Assembly (NCBI GenBank): GCA_025351165.1
Contig: JANXWK010000048.1
Coordinates: forward strand, 1 to 64,000
From: Hyphomicrobiales bacterium
Lineage (GTDB): Bacteria; Pseudomonadota; Alphaproteobacteria; Rhizobiales; Beijerinckiaceae
Direction: 5' to 3'
Length of the DNA: 64,000 nucleotides
Below the pieces are notes generated by a model that worked only from the letters and a program-made list of their open reading frames with translations, searched no databases and had not been told where the DNA came from. A program made the translations under genes and the position numbers. This document shows positions 8,201 to 19,355 of the stretch, piece after piece; the stretch's first letter is position 1, and the number at the start of each line of letters is the position of its first letter.

Positions 8201-9687
8201 CCGACTTTTGTACCAACTGCTGCCTGAACTTGCTTGATGAGAACATCTACAGAAGCTGCACTGACATCAAGAATGGCGTTTGGCTGAACTCCGTAGTAAA
8301 TGACAAGGGCAAGAAGTGGGAAGAGTAAGACCATCTCACGCGCATCAAGGTCAGGAATATGCATTAAAGCAGGTTTTTCAAGTTTACCATAAACAACTCT
8401 GGCAAATAGCCACAAAGCATAGGCTGCAGATAAAATGACACCAGTTGTTGCAAAGAATGCAATTTTGTTGTTAGCCGAAAATGACCCCATTAAAGTAAGA
8501 AACTCTCCTACAAATCCAGATGTCCCTGGTAGGCCAACGTTAGCCATGTTGAATACAAGGAAAACAACTGCGTAGATAGGCATTTTATGTGCCAGTCCAC
8601 CGTAGGCGGCTATTTCACGTGTATGCATACGATCATAAACAACGCCAACACACAAAAACAGGGCCCCTGAAATAAGTCCATGCGACACCATCTGAAACAC
8701 TGCACCCTGCACACCCTGCAAATTGAGGGTAAACAGGCCCATTGTGACAAATCCCATATGTGCCACAGAAGAATAAGCAATAAGTTTTTTGATATCCTGC
8801 TGCATCATGGCAACAAGGGACGTGTATATTATTGCAATGACAGACAACGTAAAAACAAATGGTGCAAAGTAAACACTTGCATCAGGAAACATTGGTAATG
8901 AAAAACGTAAAAATCCGTAACCACCCATTTTAAGAAGAATACCGGCAAGAATAACAGATCCAGCAGTAGGCGCTTCTACATGCGCATCTGGCAACCATGT
9001 ATGAACTGGCCACATAGGCATTTTTACAGCAAATGATGCAAAGCAGGCAAGCCACAACCATGTTTGCATGTGTGACGGAAATTTAAATGCCAATAGCTTG
9101 ATTATGTCTGTAGTACCTGCTGCATACCCCATTGTCATAATGGCAAGAAGCATGAGAACCGATCCCAGCAGTGTGTAGAGGAAGAACTTAAAACTGGCAT
9201 AAATACGACGTTTACCACCCCATATTCCGATAATCAGGAACATTGGAATCAGTCCAGCTTCAAAAAACACATAAAACAGGACCATATCAAGAGAGGTAAA
9301 AACCCCGATCATCATGGTTTCAAGCACTAGGAATGCAGCCATGTATTCTTTGAGGCGAAACCGGATTGAATTCCAGGAAGCAAGGATACAAAATGGCATC
9401 AAGAATGTAGTCAGGATAATAAATGGTAATGATATACCATCTATGCCCATCTGATAAGTTATCGCTTCTCCAACCCACATTTTCTTTTCAATGAGTTGAA
9501 AACCACTTTTAGTAATGTCAAACCGACTGGCAACAACCAGAGAAAGCCCAAAGGTAATAAGGGTTGTCCAAATAGCTATCCATTTGACATTGCGCGTTCC
9601 ATGTTCATCGTTGCGCATAACCAAAATAAAGGCTGCGCCTATGAGTGGCAAGATTGTAAGGCCTGATAAAAGTCCAAAACCGTACAT
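8185..9687 (-). CDS. nuoM: NADH-quinone oxidoreductase subunit M
   Basis: 500 aa from the ATG at 9687 ([17 protein letters not shown]), which overlaps the nuoL stop as TAATG. A 9-residue longer frame to 9714 would run back into nuoL and is not needed. Proton-antiporter family signatures are clear: the essential Glu in [16 protein letters not shown] (near residue 135), the Lys/His block [23 protein letters not shown] and [18 protein letters not shown]. It is one of three antiporter-like subunits of complex I that pump protons. The last few codons lie in the 17-bp tandem repeat, so the C-terminus may vary between strains. Confidence 0.97.
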   Translation of the reverse strand: MYGFGLLSGLTILPLIGAAFILVMRNDEHGTRNVKWIAIWTTLITFGLSLVVASRFDITKSGFQLIEKKMWVGEAITYQMGIDGISLPFIILTTFLMPFCILASWNSIRFRLKEYMAAFLVLETMMIGVFTSLDMVLFYVFFEAGLIPMFLIIGIWGGKRRIYASFKFFLYTLLGSVLMLLAIMTMGYAAGTTDIIKLLAFKFPSHMQTWLWLACFASFAVKMPMWPVHTWLPDAHVEAPTAGSVILAGILLKMGGYGFLRFSLPMFPDASVYFAPFVFTLSVIAIIYTSLVAMMQQDIKKLIAYSSVAHMGFVTMGLFTLNLQGVQGAVFQMVSHGLISGALFLCVGVVYDRMHTREIAAYGGLAHKMPIYAVVFLVFNMANVGLPGTSGFVGEFLTLMGSFSANNKIAFFATTGVILSAAYALWLFARVVYGKLEKPALMHIPDLDAREMVLLFPLLALVIYYGVQPNAILDVSAASVDVLIKQVQAAVGTKVGLVLP

Positions 9688-11744
9688 TAACGCGCTCCCC
9701 CAAACATATACCATGAAATAAGAGCGGCAACACCAATCAGCATCGTGAAAGCATAATGATAAATCATGCCAGACTGAATCTTCATGACACGACCTGTGAC
9801 AGTTAAAACACCAGCGGCAACACCATCAGGCCCAAAACCGTCTATAATTTTTCCATCGCCCCCTTTCCACAACAATAAGCCTAATTTTTTGGCTGGCTTT
9901 ACAAACAGGATGTCATATAGCTCATCAAAATACCATTTATTGAGTAAAAATCTGTATAATGCAGGATGTTCTGAGGCAATTTTTGCAGGAAGCTCAGGTT
10001 TTACAATGTAATAAAAATAAGCCAATCCAAAACCAAACAGCATGGCAGCAAACGGTGCAAAATGAAGCCATGCAGGAACGTTGTGAATGTCATGAAGAAT
10101 GTGATTATCTGCACCTACGAAAACAGCTCCCTTCCAGAAACCCTCAAAGCCGCTCCCGATAAAATAGTCAGCAAGTGGATAACCAGCAAATATGGCACCA
10201 AAAGCCAGCAGGGCTAAAGGCAATGTCATTGACAAAGGGCTTTCATGCACACCAGCTAATGTTTTGTCGCTTGCACGTGATTTACCCATAAAAGTCATGA
10301 AAAACAAACGCCATGAATAAAAAGATGTCATTAAAGCGGCACTAAGAACACAGATGAATGCGAATATATGGCCTGGCCTATGAGACGCATAAGCTGCTTC
10401 TATAATCGCATCTTTGGAAAAATACCCTGAGAGAAACGGGAAACCTGTAAGTGCCAAAGTCCCAATGGCCATCATGCCTGCAGTAAAGGGAATATGCTTC
10501 GCTAACCCACCCATTTTGCGGATATCCTGCTCATGATGCATTGCATGAATGACTGATCCTGCACCCAGAAACAGGAGCGCCTTAAAAAAAGCATGGGTAA
10601 AGAGATGAAATACACCTGCCGAATACGCACCAGCTCCAAGAGCCACAAACATGTATCCAAGCTGCGAACACGTAGAATATGCAATGACACGTTTAATGTC
10701 ATTTTGTACTAAGCCTATTGTGGCGGCAAAAAATGCTGTCATCCCACCAATGACCAGAACAACACTCAACGCGTCAGGAGATAGTTCAAACAAAGGAGAC
10801 AGACGCGCAACCATGAACACCCCTGCAGTGACCATTGTGGCAGCATGTATGAGAGCCGATACTGGCGTAGGTCCCTCCATGGCATCCGGCAGCCACGTGT
10901 GAAGCAGGAACTGAGCAGATTTACCCATGGCTCCCATAAAAAGAAGCAGACAGGTTATGGTCATTGCATTGGCTGTAATACCAATAAATGTAAATGTGGA
11001 TTTAGCCTGTGAAGGCACTGCTGCAAAAATCTGATCAAGTGATACTGTCTGGAATAGAACAAAAACCAAAAATATACCAAGTGCAAAACCAAAATCGCCA
11101 ACACGGTTAACTATAAACGCTTTCATTGCGGCATCATTTGCGCTTTTTTTGTAGTACCAGAACCCAATCAGTAAATAGGACGCTAGCCCTACCCCTTCCC
11201 ACCCAAAAAACATCTGCACCAGATTATCAGACGTAACAAGCATGAGCATGGCAAAAGTAAAAAGAGACAAATAGGCAAAAAAACGTGGACGATGCGGGTC
11301 ATCTGCCATGTAACCAATAGAGTATAAGTGAACAAGACTTGAAACAGACGTAACAACCACAAGCATTACAGCTGTCAGAGGGTCAATCAGTAAAGCCCAA
11401 TTCACCTGAAGTGCGCCTACAGAAATCCAGGGTGCAACCGTAATTCGTACAGCTTCACCATTTCCAAGGGCGATTTTAAAAAACGCAATCCAGGATAGGA
11501 AAGCAGATATGAATAAAAGGGCAGTTGTTGTAAATTCGGCAAAACGGATAATGTTTTGAGATTGTGGGCTGGCGTCTGAATGGTGATGGTCATCATCATT
11601 GCTTGAACTGGCATGAACATTAACCTGTGAATGATCAGCATCTCCAAAAGCAACAACATTATAGCCTGGTTTATGAGCTAAGATAGTTGCTGCACCTGCT
11701 AGCAGAAAACCCAGTAATGGAAGAAATACGATTGCCTGATACAT
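9687..11744 (-). CDS. nuoL: NADH-quinone oxidoreductase subunit L
   Basis: 685 aa, the distal proton-pumping subunit with its long C-terminal lateral helix. Conserved blocks include [19 protein letters not shown], the [20 protein letters not shown] block and [18 protein letters not shown]. Between the first two membrane segments (about residues 33-66) there is a hydrophilic insert rich in His, Asp and Ser, containing [11 protein letters not shown], longer than the loop in the E. coli subunit as I recall it. Start at 11744, just after nuoK (10 bp gap). It overlaps nuoM by 1 nt, indicating coupled translation. Confidence 0.97.
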   Translation of the reverse strand: MYQAIVFLPLLGFLLAGAATILAHKPGYNVVAFGDADHSQVNVHASSSNDDDHHHSDASPQSQNIIRFAEFTTTALLFISAFLSWIAFFKIALGNGEAVRITVAPWISVGALQVNWALLIDPLTAVMLVVVTSVSSLVHLYSIGYMADDPHRPRFFAYLSLFTFAMLMLVTSDNLVQMFFGWEGVGLASYLLIGFWYYKKSANDAAMKAFIVNRVGDFGFALGIFLVFVLFQTVSLDQIFAAVPSQAKSTFTFIGITANAMTITCLLLFMGAMGKSAQFLLHTWLPDAMEGPTPVSALIHAATMVTAGVFMVARLSPLFELSPDALSVVLVIGGMTAFFAATIGLVQNDIKRVIAYSTCSQLGYMFVALGAGAYSAGVFHLFTHAFFKALLFLGAGSVIHAMHHEQDIRKMGGLAKHIPFTAGMMAIGTLALTGFPFLSGYFSKDAIIEAAYASHRPGHIFAFICVLSAALMTSFYSWRLFFMTFMGKSRASDKTLAGVHESPLSMTLPLALLAFGAIFAGYPLADYFIGSGFEGFWKGAVFVGADNHILHDIHNVPAWLHFAPFAAMLFGFGLAYFYYIVKPELPAKIASEHPALYRFLLNKWYFDELYDILFVKPAKKLGLLLWKGGDGKIIDGFGPDGVAAGVLTVTGRVMKIQSGMIYHYAFTMLIGVAALISWYMFGGAR

Positions 11745-11754
11745 GATACTATGC

Positions 11755-12063
11755 TCAGCCCTTCATTGTGTTGATGTCTTCAACCGCAATTGATCCGCGG
11801 TTACGGAAATAGACGACCAGAATTGCAAGGCCAATAGCTGCCTCTGCTGCGGCAACAGTCAATATCAATAGCGCAAATATCTGTCCTGTTAAGTCACCCC
11901 GATAGCTGGAAAATGCAACAAGATTTATGTTAACCGCCAATAATATGAGCTCGACTGACATCAGAATGACAATAATATTCTTGCGATTTATAAAAATGCC
12001 AAAAACACCAATTGTGAATAAAATAGCTGCAACGATCAGAAAATGATTGATACCGATAAGCAT
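11755..12063 (-). CDS. nuoK: NADH-quinone oxidoreductase subunit K
   Basis: 102 aa with three membrane helices, the standard size. Conserved buried glutamates are seen in [16 protein letters not shown] (near residue 36) and in [17 protein letters not shown] (near residue 70). Its ATG overlaps the nuoJ stop (TAATG at 12061-12065). It forms part of the proton channel region of complex I together with NuoA, NuoJ and NuoH. Confidence 0.97.
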   Translation of the reverse strand: MLIGINHFLIVAAILFTIGVFGIFINRKNIIVILMSVELILLAVNINLVAFSSYRGDLTGQIFALLILTVAAAEAAIGLAILVVYFRNRGSIAVEDINTMKG

Positions 12064-12707
12064 TACGCATCTCTCTTTTCTACTGAAGGAGCAGGAACGC
12101 CAGTACGTAATTGAACTTTAAGCAGCTCCATACCGGTCGCTGGTACCCTTGCATTCTGTTCGGCAATATTTTGTCTTTTCACACCAACACGATCACGCAG
12201 GGTCAAAACAATAGCGCCCACCATAGCCACAAGAAGTATAAAACCTGCGCTTTGGAAAAAATAAATATATTGTGTGTAAAGAACACGGCCTAAAAGCCTC
12301 GTATTCATGGGTTCTGGCATTGCGTTGGCTTTGATAACTGGAAGCGCCTCTTTAGCAAGTGTCCATGTGCTTGCAACAAGGATGAGCTCGAGAAGAAAAA
12401 TGGCTGCGATTAAAGCTCCAAAAGGCAGATACTGCAAAAAGCCTTGCCTTAATCGCACAAAATCTACGTCCAGCATCATGACTACAAAGAGAAAAAGAAC
12501 TGCTACGGCACCAACATACACAACAATTAAAATCATTGCGAGGAATTCAGCACCAAGAATTAGGAACAATCCCGCAGCATTTACGAATGTAAGGATAAGA
12601 AAAAGAACAGAATGCACAGGGTTGCGAGAGGCAATCACCATAAAGGCGCACGCAATCATGATGCTTGAAAACAAATAGAAAAATAATGTTACCGCGTTCA
12701 TTTTCAT
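12063..12707 (-). CDS. nuoJ: NADH-quinone oxidoreductase subunit J
   Basis: 214 aa with five hydrophobic segments, a membrane subunit at the centre of complex I. The conserved third helix reads [27 protein letters not shown] charged C-terminal tail follows the last helix ([19 protein letters not shown] and beyond). It is separated from nuoI by about 92 bp that contain a 7-bp hairpin, and it is translationally coupled to nuoK by a 1-nt overlap. Confidence 0.96.
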   Translation of the reverse strand: MKMNAVTLFFYLFSSIMIACAFMVIASRNPVHSVLFLILTFVNAAGLFLILGAEFLAMILIVVYVGAVAVLFLFVVMMLDVDFVRLRQGFLQYLPFGALIAAIFLLELILVASTWTLAKEALPVIKANAMPEPMNTRLLGRVLYTQYIYFFQSAGFILLVAMVGAIVLTLRDRVGVKRQNIAEQNARVPATGMELLKVQLRTGVPAPSVEKRDA

Positions 12708-12721
12708 CCTGAAATAATCAA

Positions 12722-12747
12722 GCGGACTCAGCTTTGGTCAAGTCCGC
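12722..12747 (-). other. Intercistronic hairpin between nuoI and nuoJ
   Basis: GCGGACT (12722-12728) pairs perfectly with AGTCCGC (12741-12747) around a 12-nt loop, in the 92-bp gap between nuoI and nuoJ. No T run follows on the minus strand, so it is more likely an mRNA stability or processing element than a terminator. Confidence 0.5.
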
Positions 12748-12799
12748 ACAAGTTCTATAGCCATCCTCTTGACGAGAAACAACGAACAAATTCTTAAAA

Positions 12800-13288
12800 C
12801 TACTTGTAAGGCGAATCCATTACAATATTTCGTGCAATTTCACGTTCCCAGCGCGCGCCATTTTCTAAAAGTTTATTTTTATCATAATATAATTCTTCTC
12901 GCGTCTCGGTTGCAAATTCGAAATTTGGCCCCTCGACAATAGCATCAACCGGACAGGCTTCCTGACAAAAACCACAGTAAATGCACTTTACCATGTCAAT
13001 ATCATAACGCGTTGTGCGGCGCGTACCATCATTACGACGGGGTCCAGCTTCAATAGTTATAGCCTGTGCAGGACAAATCGCTTCGCATAATTTGCAGGCA
13101 ATACAACGCTCTTCACCATTTGGATAGCGGCGCAAAGCGTGTTCCCCCCGAAACCGTGGAGATAGTGGTCCTTTTTCATGTGGATAGTTGAGCGTAGCTT
13201 TTGGCTTGAAAAAATATCGCATTGATAGAGCAAAAGCCCCAACAAATTCTTTTAAAAGCAGCCCTTTTGCAGCTTGTGCCAGTGACAT
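12800..13288 (-). CDS. nuoI: NADH-quinone oxidoreductase subunit I (two 4Fe-4S clusters)
   Basis: 162 aa from the ATG at 13288 ([15 protein letters not shown]), the usual start for alphaproteobacterial NuoI. A longer open frame to 13360 runs into the end of nuoH and has no family match. Two ferredoxin motifs, [16 protein letters not shown] and [16 protein letters not shown], each bind a 4Fe-4S cluster that passes electrons from NuoG towards NuoB. The start is preceded by AAAGGAAC at a suitable distance, 12 bp from the nuoH stop. Confidence 0.97.
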   Translation of the reverse strand: MSLAQAAKGLLLKEFVGAFALSMRYFFKPKATLNYPHEKGPLSPRFRGEHALRRYPNGEERCIACKLCEAICPAQAITIEAGPRRNDGTRRTTRYDIDMVKCIYCGFCQEACPVDAIVEGPNFEFATETREELYYDKNKLLENGARWEREIARNIVMDSPYK

Positions 13289-13299
13289 GAATTGTTCCT

Positions 13300-14493
13300 T
13301 TAACGATGAATACCATAGCTTTGCAATGTTACAAGAACGCCTGCAACCACAACGACACACACAAGAGAGATAGGTAAAAAAACTTTCCAGCCTAAGCGCA
13401 TGAGTTGATCATACCGATAGCGTGGTACAAAGGCTTTAACCATTGCAAACATGAAAAATACCATTGATATTTTAAAGACAAACCAGAAAGCACCATGAAC
13501 CCAGTTAAAAGGGGCAATGTCTGCTGGAGGTAACCAACCGCCTAAAAATAGAATAACTGTGAGTGAACACATTGTTAAAATGGCAACATATTCGCCAAGC
13601 ATAAACATCATGTAAGGCGTAGAGCCATATTCTGACATAAAGCCTGCAACGAGTTCTGATTCTGCTTCTGGCAAATCAAAGGGCGGCCTGTTTGTTTCAG
13701 CAAGTGCAGAAATGAAGAAAATTACAAACATGGGGAAAAGCGGGATGAAAAACCAGTTCAGCATGGTAAACTTGGGAACACCAAGTAAATGAGCCAGGCC
13801 TTTGGTCTGCTGCGCTTCAACAATGTCAGTAAGATTTAAAGAACCTACGCAAAGCAGAACTGTAATGATTACAAAACCAATAGAAACCTCGTATGACACC
13901 ATTTGAGCAGCAGAACGGAGTGCCCCTAGAAAGGGATACTTGGAGTTGGATGCCCAGCCTCCCATGATGACACCATATATTCCAAGCGACGATATAGCAA
14001 ATATGTATAAAATACCGACATTTATATCAGCAATAGCCCAGCCATCTGCAACAGGAATAACAGCCCAGGCTGCGAGCGCTAATACACATGAGACTAGCGG
14101 TGCTAGTAAAAAAACGCCCTTATTAGCACCAGATGGGATGACAGGCTCTTTGAGTACAAATTTTAGGAGATCTGCAAAAGACTGAAAAAGCCCCCAAGGC
14201 CCAACAACATTTGGGCCTCGCCTTAACTGTACGGCGGCCCATATTTTTCGATCTGCTAACAAAACATAAGCAACAAAAATGAGCAGACACACTAACATGA
14301 GCAGGCTTTTACCTGCCATAATTAAAACAGGAACAAACCATTCTGTTTCTGTAAACAGAAATTTTATAGCTTTGAAAAGAACAAAAATAGTGGCTAATGC
14401 AATCACCGCAAAAATGCCCAGTACCCAACCGGCTTTACCCTGCGTCTGCATTTTTTGAATTGAAAGTTTATCCACAGGTGAAATATCTACCAT
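13300..14493 (-). CDS. nuoH: NADH-quinone oxidoreductase subunit H
   Basis: 397 aa, the membrane subunit that forms the quinone-access chamber. Recognisable blocks are [32 protein letters not shown] (in part), [22 protein letters not shown] and [18 protein letters not shown]. It is about 40-50 residues longer than many homologues because of an N-terminal extension ([20 protein letters not shown]) before the first helices; this could mean a later true start, although no in-frame Met other than residue 15 precedes the first membrane segment. Spaced 9 bp from nuoG and 11 bp from nuoI. Confidence 0.96.
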   Translation of the reverse strand: MVDISPVDKLSIQKMQTQGKAGWVLGIFAVIALATIFVLFKAIKFLFTETEWFVPVLIMAGKSLLMLVCLLIFVAYVLLADRKIWAAVQLRRGPNVVGPWGLFQSFADLLKFVLKEPVIPSGANKGVFLLAPLVSCVLALAAWAVIPVADGWAIADINVGILYIFAISSLGIYGVIMGGWASNSKYPFLGALRSAAQMVSYEVSIGFVIITVLLCVGSLNLTDIVEAQQTKGLAHLLGVPKFTMLNWFFIPLFPMFVIFFISALAETNRPPFDLPEAESELVAGFMSEYGSTPYMMFMLGEYVAILTMCSLTVILFLGGWLPPADIAPFNWVHGAFWFVFKISMVFFMFAMVKAFVPRYRYDQLMRLGWKVFLPISLVCVVVVAGVLVTLQSYGIHR

Positions 14494-14502
14494 AATATAC
14501 CC

Positions 14503-16563
14503 TTATTCTGCAGCAGCAGCACGACCAACACTCAGCGCGGAGCATTCAGCCATGATGCTGGAAGCTCTTGCAATTGAATTGGTCAAATAAAAATCTTTGA
14601 TTGGGGATTTAAACCTTTTTGCTTTTGGTGAACAGCTACCCGCTGCCAAAGCTTCTATACTATCTGAACTGCCTGTTAGAACTTCATCTATCTGTGCAAA
14701 ATGCGAGTAACTGGCGTAGAGTGTTGTTCTAAGCTGGGAAAACGTATCAAACGGAAGGCGTACACTACAGGCATCTGAAAGGGCACGCAAAATTGACCAG
14801 TCTTCCTTCGACTCACCAGGCGCAAAAACCGCACGGTTTGTCATTTGTATACGTCCCTCAGTATTGGCATATGTGCCAGACTTTTCAGTATATGCAGCTC
14901 CTGGTAATATGACATCAGCCCTGTTCGCACCCAAATCACCATGTGTGCCAATATAAACAACAAAGGGGCCAGCCTCTATTTGTGCTTCGTCAAACCCTAG
15001 ATTTAAAACAACATCTGTCTTTCCAGCTAAAATACTTTCGGCATCAAGTCCTTCATCTGGTACAAAGCCAACATCCAGGGCACCAACTAAGGCTGCGTTG
15101 TTATGCAGAACATTAAACCCGTTCCAGCCGTCTTTTACAGCACCAGTATTAACTGCAAGTTTGGCAACCAATGCCAAAACTTCTGCACCATCTTCGCCAT
15201 CAAATGCGCCCTGCCCTACAATAATCATAGGTTTTTTGGCTTGTTTTAAGATATGTCCAAAGCTTAATGACCCATTTACAAGGTCATTTAATGTTTCAAC
15301 TCCAGCTCCTAGATATTCATATGAATATGTAAGATCAACCTGTTCACCAATAACTGCAATTGGGAAAAAGCGTTTTCCCCAGACCTTGCGAATACGGGCA
15401 TTGAGAACAGCAGCTTCAATGCGGGGGTTAGACCCAATGATTAACAGCGCATCAGCGTCTTCGATTCCAGCAATAGTTGAATTGAAAATATAGGAGGAAC
15501 GACCGTTTTTAGAATGATGACCACCACGCCCTGGCATGTCCATATTGTTTGAACCAAGCATTTGCATAAACATCTTGAGGGCAAAAATTTCTTCAACACT
15601 CGCAACCGCGCCTGCAACTGCGCCAATGCTGACACCTTTTACTTTAGATGAAACGACTGCAAAAGCATCTTGCCAACTTGAAGGGCGAAGCTTGCCATTT
15701 TCACGTATATACGGCCTGTCCAGTCTCTGTGTTTTCAGACCATCTACAATGTGTCTTGTTTTATCAGAAATCCACTCTTCATTTACACCCTCATTGAGGC
15801 GTGGAAGGATGCGAAGAACCTCACGGCCGCGTGAATCAACGCGGATATTTGAACCAACTGCATCCATCACGTCAATTGATTCAGTTTTTGACAGCTCCCA
15901 GGGCCGTGACTTGCTTTGATAAGGACGGGAAGTAAGCGCTCCAACTGGGCAAAGATCTACCACATTGGCCTGCATTTCAGAGCTCATGGCTTTTTCAAGG
16001 TATGTAATAATTTCCATATCCTCACCACGCCCAATTGCACCTAAATCCTGAACACCTGCCACCTCTGTTGTAAAGCGTACACAGCGTGTGCAATGTATGC
16101 AGCGGGTCATTTTTGTCTTTACCAATGGCCCAATGTATTTATCTTCTACAGCGCGCTTGTTTTCCTCGAACCTTGATTTATCCACACCATAAGCCATGGC
16201 TTGATCTTGAAGATCGCACTCACCGCCTTGATCGCAAATTGGGCAATCAAGCGGATGGTTAATAAGCAAAAACTCCATAACACCTTCACGGGCTTTTTTA
16301 ACCATAGGTGATTTTGTTAATACAACTGGCAGCTCTCCATTAGGGCCTGGACGCAAATCCCGAACTGCCATGGCGCATGATGCTGTTGGTTTTGGCGGTC
16401 CACCTTTTACTTCAACAAGACACATACGGCAGTTACCTGCAACGGATAGCCGTTCATGAAAGCAAAAGCGCGGTATTTCTGCACCAGCCTCTTCAGCTGC
16501 CTGAAGAAGAGTGTAATGCGGTGGCACATCAACTTCAATATCGTCGATAATGAGTTTGGTCAT
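14503..16563 (-). CDS. nuoG: NADH-quinone oxidoreductase subunit G
   Basis: 686 aa. The N-terminal part carries the iron-sulfur ligands: a 2Fe-2S site (CFHERLSVAGNCRMC), a His/Cys site in HPLDCPICDQGGECDLQDQ and a 4Fe-4S site in CIHCTRCVRF. The remainder is the molybdopterin-oxidoreductase-like domain, here without an expected cofactor. It moves electrons from NuoE/NuoF to NuoI. A lipoprotein gene of 175 codons separates it from nuoF, which is an unusual interruption. Confidence 0.97.
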   Translation of the reverse strand: MTKLIIDDIEVDVPPHYTLLQAAEEAGAEIPRFCFHERLSVAGNCRMCLVEVKGGPPKPTASCAMAVRDLRPGPNGELPVVLTKSPMVKKAREGVMEFLLINHPLDCPICDQGGECDLQDQAMAYGVDKSRFEENKRAVEDKYIGPLVKTKMTRCIHCTRCVRFTTEVAGVQDLGAIGRGEDMEIITYLEKAMSSEMQANVVDLCPVGALTSRPYQSKSRPWELSKTESIDVMDAVGSNIRVDSRGREVLRILPRLNEGVNEEWISDKTRHIVDGLKTQRLDRPYIRENGKLRPSSWQDAFAVVSSKVKGVSIGAVAGAVASVEEIFALKMFMQMLGSNNMDMPGRGGHHSKNGRSSYIFNSTIAGIEDADALLIIGSNPRIEAAVLNARIRKVWGKRFFPIAVIGEQVDLTYSYEYLGAGVETLNDLVNGSLSFGHILKQAKKPMIIVGQGAFDGEDGAEVLALVAKLAVNTGAVKDGWNGFNVLHNNAALVGALDVGFVPDEGLDAESILAGKTDVVLNLGFDEAQIEAGPFVVYIGTHGDLGANRADVILPGAAYTEKSGTYANTEGRIQMTNRAVFAPGESKEDWSILRALSDACSVRLPFDTFSQLRTTLYASYSHFAQIDEVLTGSSDSIEALAAGSCSPKAKRFKSPIKDFYLTNSIARASSIMAECSALSVGRAAAAE

Positions 16564-16586
16564 AATTCAATCCGTAAAATTTTAAA

Positions 16587-17114
16587 CTAGCGGCGCGCAA
16601 TGCGATTTTCTGCATCGCTTTTTAGCTCTCTCAAGGAACGCTTTGCATCATCAACTACATCCTGTGTAAGTTGAATACGGCATTCTGCCCCATCATCCAC
16701 TACAAAACGCTGCTCGCTTACCAAAGTTGTTGGCCCTTGGTCAGCTGTACCTAGTAAAACCCTGATTTTGCGGCCAGCCTTGTGTGGACCACAAGAGTTT
16801 TCCAGGGCAGGCGGTGATTGCTGTAAAACTTTTTCAAGCACAACCCCCGATGATTCGACAGACGCAACAGATGTACCTCTTGCTTTTGCACGGCTTATGA
16901 TTGCATCACGTACATCTTTAAGAGGTGCATTTACTTCAAGAGTTGGAATATTTGCAAGAGTTTGAATATTTGATTGTGACTGTGAAACAGGTACTCTAGC
17001 AACGGGTTGTTGTAATGGAACAGAAATAGGGTAGATGCCCGCCGTGCCGTAAACACACCCCCCTAAAGAAGATGCCAGGGTTAGTATAGCTAAGATATGT
17101 GACGCATTTTTCAT
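16587..17114 (-). CDS. Putative lipoprotein of unknown function encoded within the nuo operon
   Basis: 175 aa. The N-terminus MKNASHILAILTLASSLGGC is a lipoprotein signal peptide with lipobox LGGC (Cys20). The mature part has a Gln/Ser/Val-rich linker, then a mixed alpha/beta region (about residues 55-150) with two Cys (SCGPHK and AECRIQ) that could form a disulfide, and a charged helical C-terminus. I do not recognise the family. It sits 9 bp after nuoF and 23 bp before nuoG on the same strand, so it is almost certainly co-transcribed with complex I. A role in assembly or at the periplasmic face is possible, but unsupported by any motif. Confidence 0.82.
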   Translation of the reverse strand: MKNASHILAILTLASSLGGCVYGTAGIYPISVPLQQPVARVPVSQSQSNIQTLANIPTLEVNAPLKDVRDAIISRAKARGTSVASVESSGVVLEKVLQQSPPALENSCGPHKAGRKIRVLLGTADQGPTTLVSEQRFVVDDGAECRIQLTQDVVDDAKRSLRELKSDAENRIARR

Positions 17115-17122
17115 AATTTATC

Positions 17123-18424
17123 CTATTCCGCTGCCATTAATACAGTATCACTGTGCGGATTTGCAGCATATTGATCAATACGCGCTTCAATTTCATGTCT
17201 GAAATGTGCAATCAAACCCTGTACAGGCCAAGCAGCCGCATCCCCCAATGCACATATAGTGTGCCCCTCAATGCGGGTTGTAACATCAAGCAACATGTCA
17301 ATTTCACGTTTTTGTGCACGTCCTTCTGCCATGCGGCTAAGCACACGCCACATCCAACCAGTGCCTTCACGACAAGGTGTGCATTGTCCGCAACTCTCGT
17401 GTTTATAAAAATAGCTTATACGGGCAATTGCACGGATAATATCTGTGGATTTATCCATGACAATAACTGCTGCCGTTCCAAGGCCAGATTTGAGCTTGGA
17501 CAGACTGTCGAAATCCATAGGCGTGTCAATAATTTGGTCAGCTGGTACCATACGCACAGATGACCCACCAGGTATAACTGCTTTCAGGTTATCCCAGCCG
17601 CCCCTGATGCCGCCACAATGTGTATCTATGAGTTCACGAAAGGTCAAACCCATTGCTTCTTCAACGTTGCAGGGTTTGTTTACATGACCCGAAATGCAGA
17701 ATAGTTTGGTACCAACATTGTTTGGACGCCCAATACCCGAAAACCAACCTGCCCCACGGCGTAAGATTGTTGGTGCAACAGCAATGGATTCCACATTGTT
17801 TACAGTCGTCGGGCAACCGTAAAGCCCCATATTGGCAGGAAATGGCGGCTTCATGCGCGGCATTCCCTTTTTACCCTCCAGGCTTTCAAGCAGCGCTGTT
17901 TCCTCGCCACAAATATAGGCACCTGCCCCGTGATGCACGTATATTTCAAAAGGATGATCATGAATGTTGGCTTGGCCTACAAGCTTGTTTTCATAAGCTT
18001 CATCAACCGCTTTTTGGAGAGCTTCACGTTCAGCAATATATTCGCCACGCAGGTAAATATAGCAGGCATTCGCATTCATCGCAAAAGATGCAATTAGGCA
18101 GCCCTCAATCAGCAAATGCGGATCATGCCGCATAATCTCACGATCTTTACATGTGCCAGGTTCTGATTCGTCTGCATTCACCACCAGATAAGACGGCCTG
18201 CCATCAGATACTTTAGGCATGAACGACCATTTAAGCCCTGTTGGAAACCCTGCCCCGCCGCGCCCGCGAAGACCAGAAGCCTTCATTTCGTCAATAATCC
18301 AGTCACGTCCCTGCTGCATCAAAAATTTAGTACCATCCCAGGCCCCGCGCATCTGCGCAGCCTTGAGACTTGGCGAGTGAAGCCCATAAAGGTTTGTAAA
18401 TATACGGTCTTTATCTGCGAGCAT
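17123..18424 (-). CDS. nuoF: NADH-quinone oxidoreductase subunit F (NADH and FMN binding)
   Basis: 433 aa, full length. The glycine-rich nucleotide site [15 protein letters not shown] (near residues 54-68) binds [17 protein letters not shown] contributes to FMN binding, and the C-terminal 4Fe-4S ligands are in [15 protein letters not shown] plus the later Cys of [12 protein letters not shown]. It is the electron entry subunit of complex I. Spacing is 51 bp from nuoE upstream and 8 bp to the lipoprotein gene downstream. Confidence 0.98.
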   Translation of the reverse strand: MLADKDRIFTNLYGLHSPSLKAAQMRGAWDGTKFLMQQGRDWIIDEMKASGLRGRGGAGFPTGLKWSFMPKVSDGRPSYLVVNADESEPGTCKDREIMRHDPHLLIEGCLIASFAMNANACYIYLRGEYIAEREALQKAVDEAYENKLVGQANIHDHPFEIYVHHGAGAYICGEETALLESLEGKKGMPRMKPPFPANMGLYGCPTTVNNVESIAVAPTILRRGAGWFSGIGRPNNVGTKLFCISGHVNKPCNVEEAMGLTFRELIDTHCGGIRGGWDNLKAVIPGGSSVRMVPADQIIDTPMDFDSLSKLKSGLGTAAVIVMDKSTDIIRAIARISYFYKHESCGQCTPCREGTGWMWRVLSRMAEGRAQKREIDMLLDVTTRIEGHTICALGDAAAWPVQGLIAHFRHEIEARIDQYAANPHSDTVLMAAE

Positions 18425-18475
18425 GTTGAACTACCCAATACATTTTAATTTTAAAAATAGCTCTAGACTGAATCG

Positions 18476-19333
18476 TTATTTTTTTCCAGCATCCCCATTC
18501 AATGAGGATGGTTTATCAGCTTCGACTGGTTTTACCTGATTTGTTGCAGTTGGTGTTGCAACAGGTGCCCGAGACACTTGAGCTGAGGGAGATGTTGCCT
18601 GTGTTTGCTTTGCAGCTGCTGCGCCCGCGATATTGGCTGCGGCAACAATAGCTGCTTTTGCCCCCTCTGATTTTTGCCTGCGCTCTTCAAAGTTCTTTTT
18701 CCAGGCTCCTATGGCAGAACCATCAAACAAATTTCCATCACTCAGAGTCTTGACATCGTTTTCAGGCTCAGACGACTTGCGCCCATTTTGAGGACCAGTC
18801 TTAACGGGATTGCCCTCAGCGAGATTGTCCAGCAACATATTGAAATTTTCTGGCGTCAGATCTTCATAATAGTCATCGTTTATTTGCACCATTGGCGCAT
18901 TGCAGCAAGCACCAAGGCATTCCACCTCCAGCCAGGAAAAATTCCCATCAGCCGTTATCTGATTTTGTGCACCAATACGGGTTTCACAAACCTTTACAAT
19001 GTCACCCGCTCCGCGCAAACGGCATGGCGTAGTACCACAAAGCTGAATGAAGTATTTACCCACAGGCTCAAGGTTGAACATAGTATAAAAAGTGGCAACT
19101 TCAAGCACACGCATGTACGGCATGTTAAGCAGATCAGCTACATGTTCAATTGCTACACGTGGCAGCCAGTAGGCATTCTGCTTCTGGGCTTGCCACAAAA
19201 GCGGAATGACAGCAGAGGCCTGGCGTCCTACGGGATATTTGGCAATCTGCGTTTCAACCCAAGGCAAATTATCCTTGGAAAAGGCAAATGTTGCTGGTTG
19301 AAGATTTTCAGCAGCTAAACGACGAACGGACAT
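18476..19333 (-). CDS. nuoE: NADH-quinone oxidoreductase subunit E with long C-terminal tail
   Basis: 285 aa. The thioredoxin-like 2Fe-2S domain fills residues about 20-180, with ligands in CGTTPCRLRG and CLGACCNAP. The remaining hundred or so residues are a low-complexity tail rich in Ala, Lys, Thr and Pro (AAIVAANIAGAAAAKQ and similar) that ends DKPSSLNGDAGKK. E. coli NuoE is about 166 aa, so the tail is extra; long Ala/Pro-rich tails do occur in alphaproteobacterial NuoE. The subunit passes electrons with NuoF. Confidence 0.96.
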   Translation of the reverse strand: MSVRRLAAENLQPATFAFSKDNLPWVETQIAKYPVGRQASAVIPLLWQAQKQNAYWLPRVAIEHVADLLNMPYMRVLEVATFYTMFNLEPVGKYFIQLCGTTPCRLRGAGDIVKVCETRIGAQNQITADGNFSWLEVECLGACCNAPMVQINDDYYEDLTPENFNMLLDNLAEGNPVKTGPQNGRKSSEPENDVKTLSDGNLFDGSAIGAWKKNFEERRQKSEGAKAAIVAAANIAGAAAAKQTQATSPSAQVSRAPVATPTATNQVKPVEADKPSSLNGDAGKK

Positions 19334-19355
19334 TATTAATTCCTAAAAGCGTGAT

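Noticed and set aside
17653-18135. Open frame of 160 codons rich in His, Cys and Gln
   Set aside because: It is antisense to nuoF and its composition is that of a complementary-strand shadow.
18674-19318. Open frame of 214 codons on the plus strand
   Set aside because: It is antisense to nuoE over nearly its full length and has no recognisable motif.
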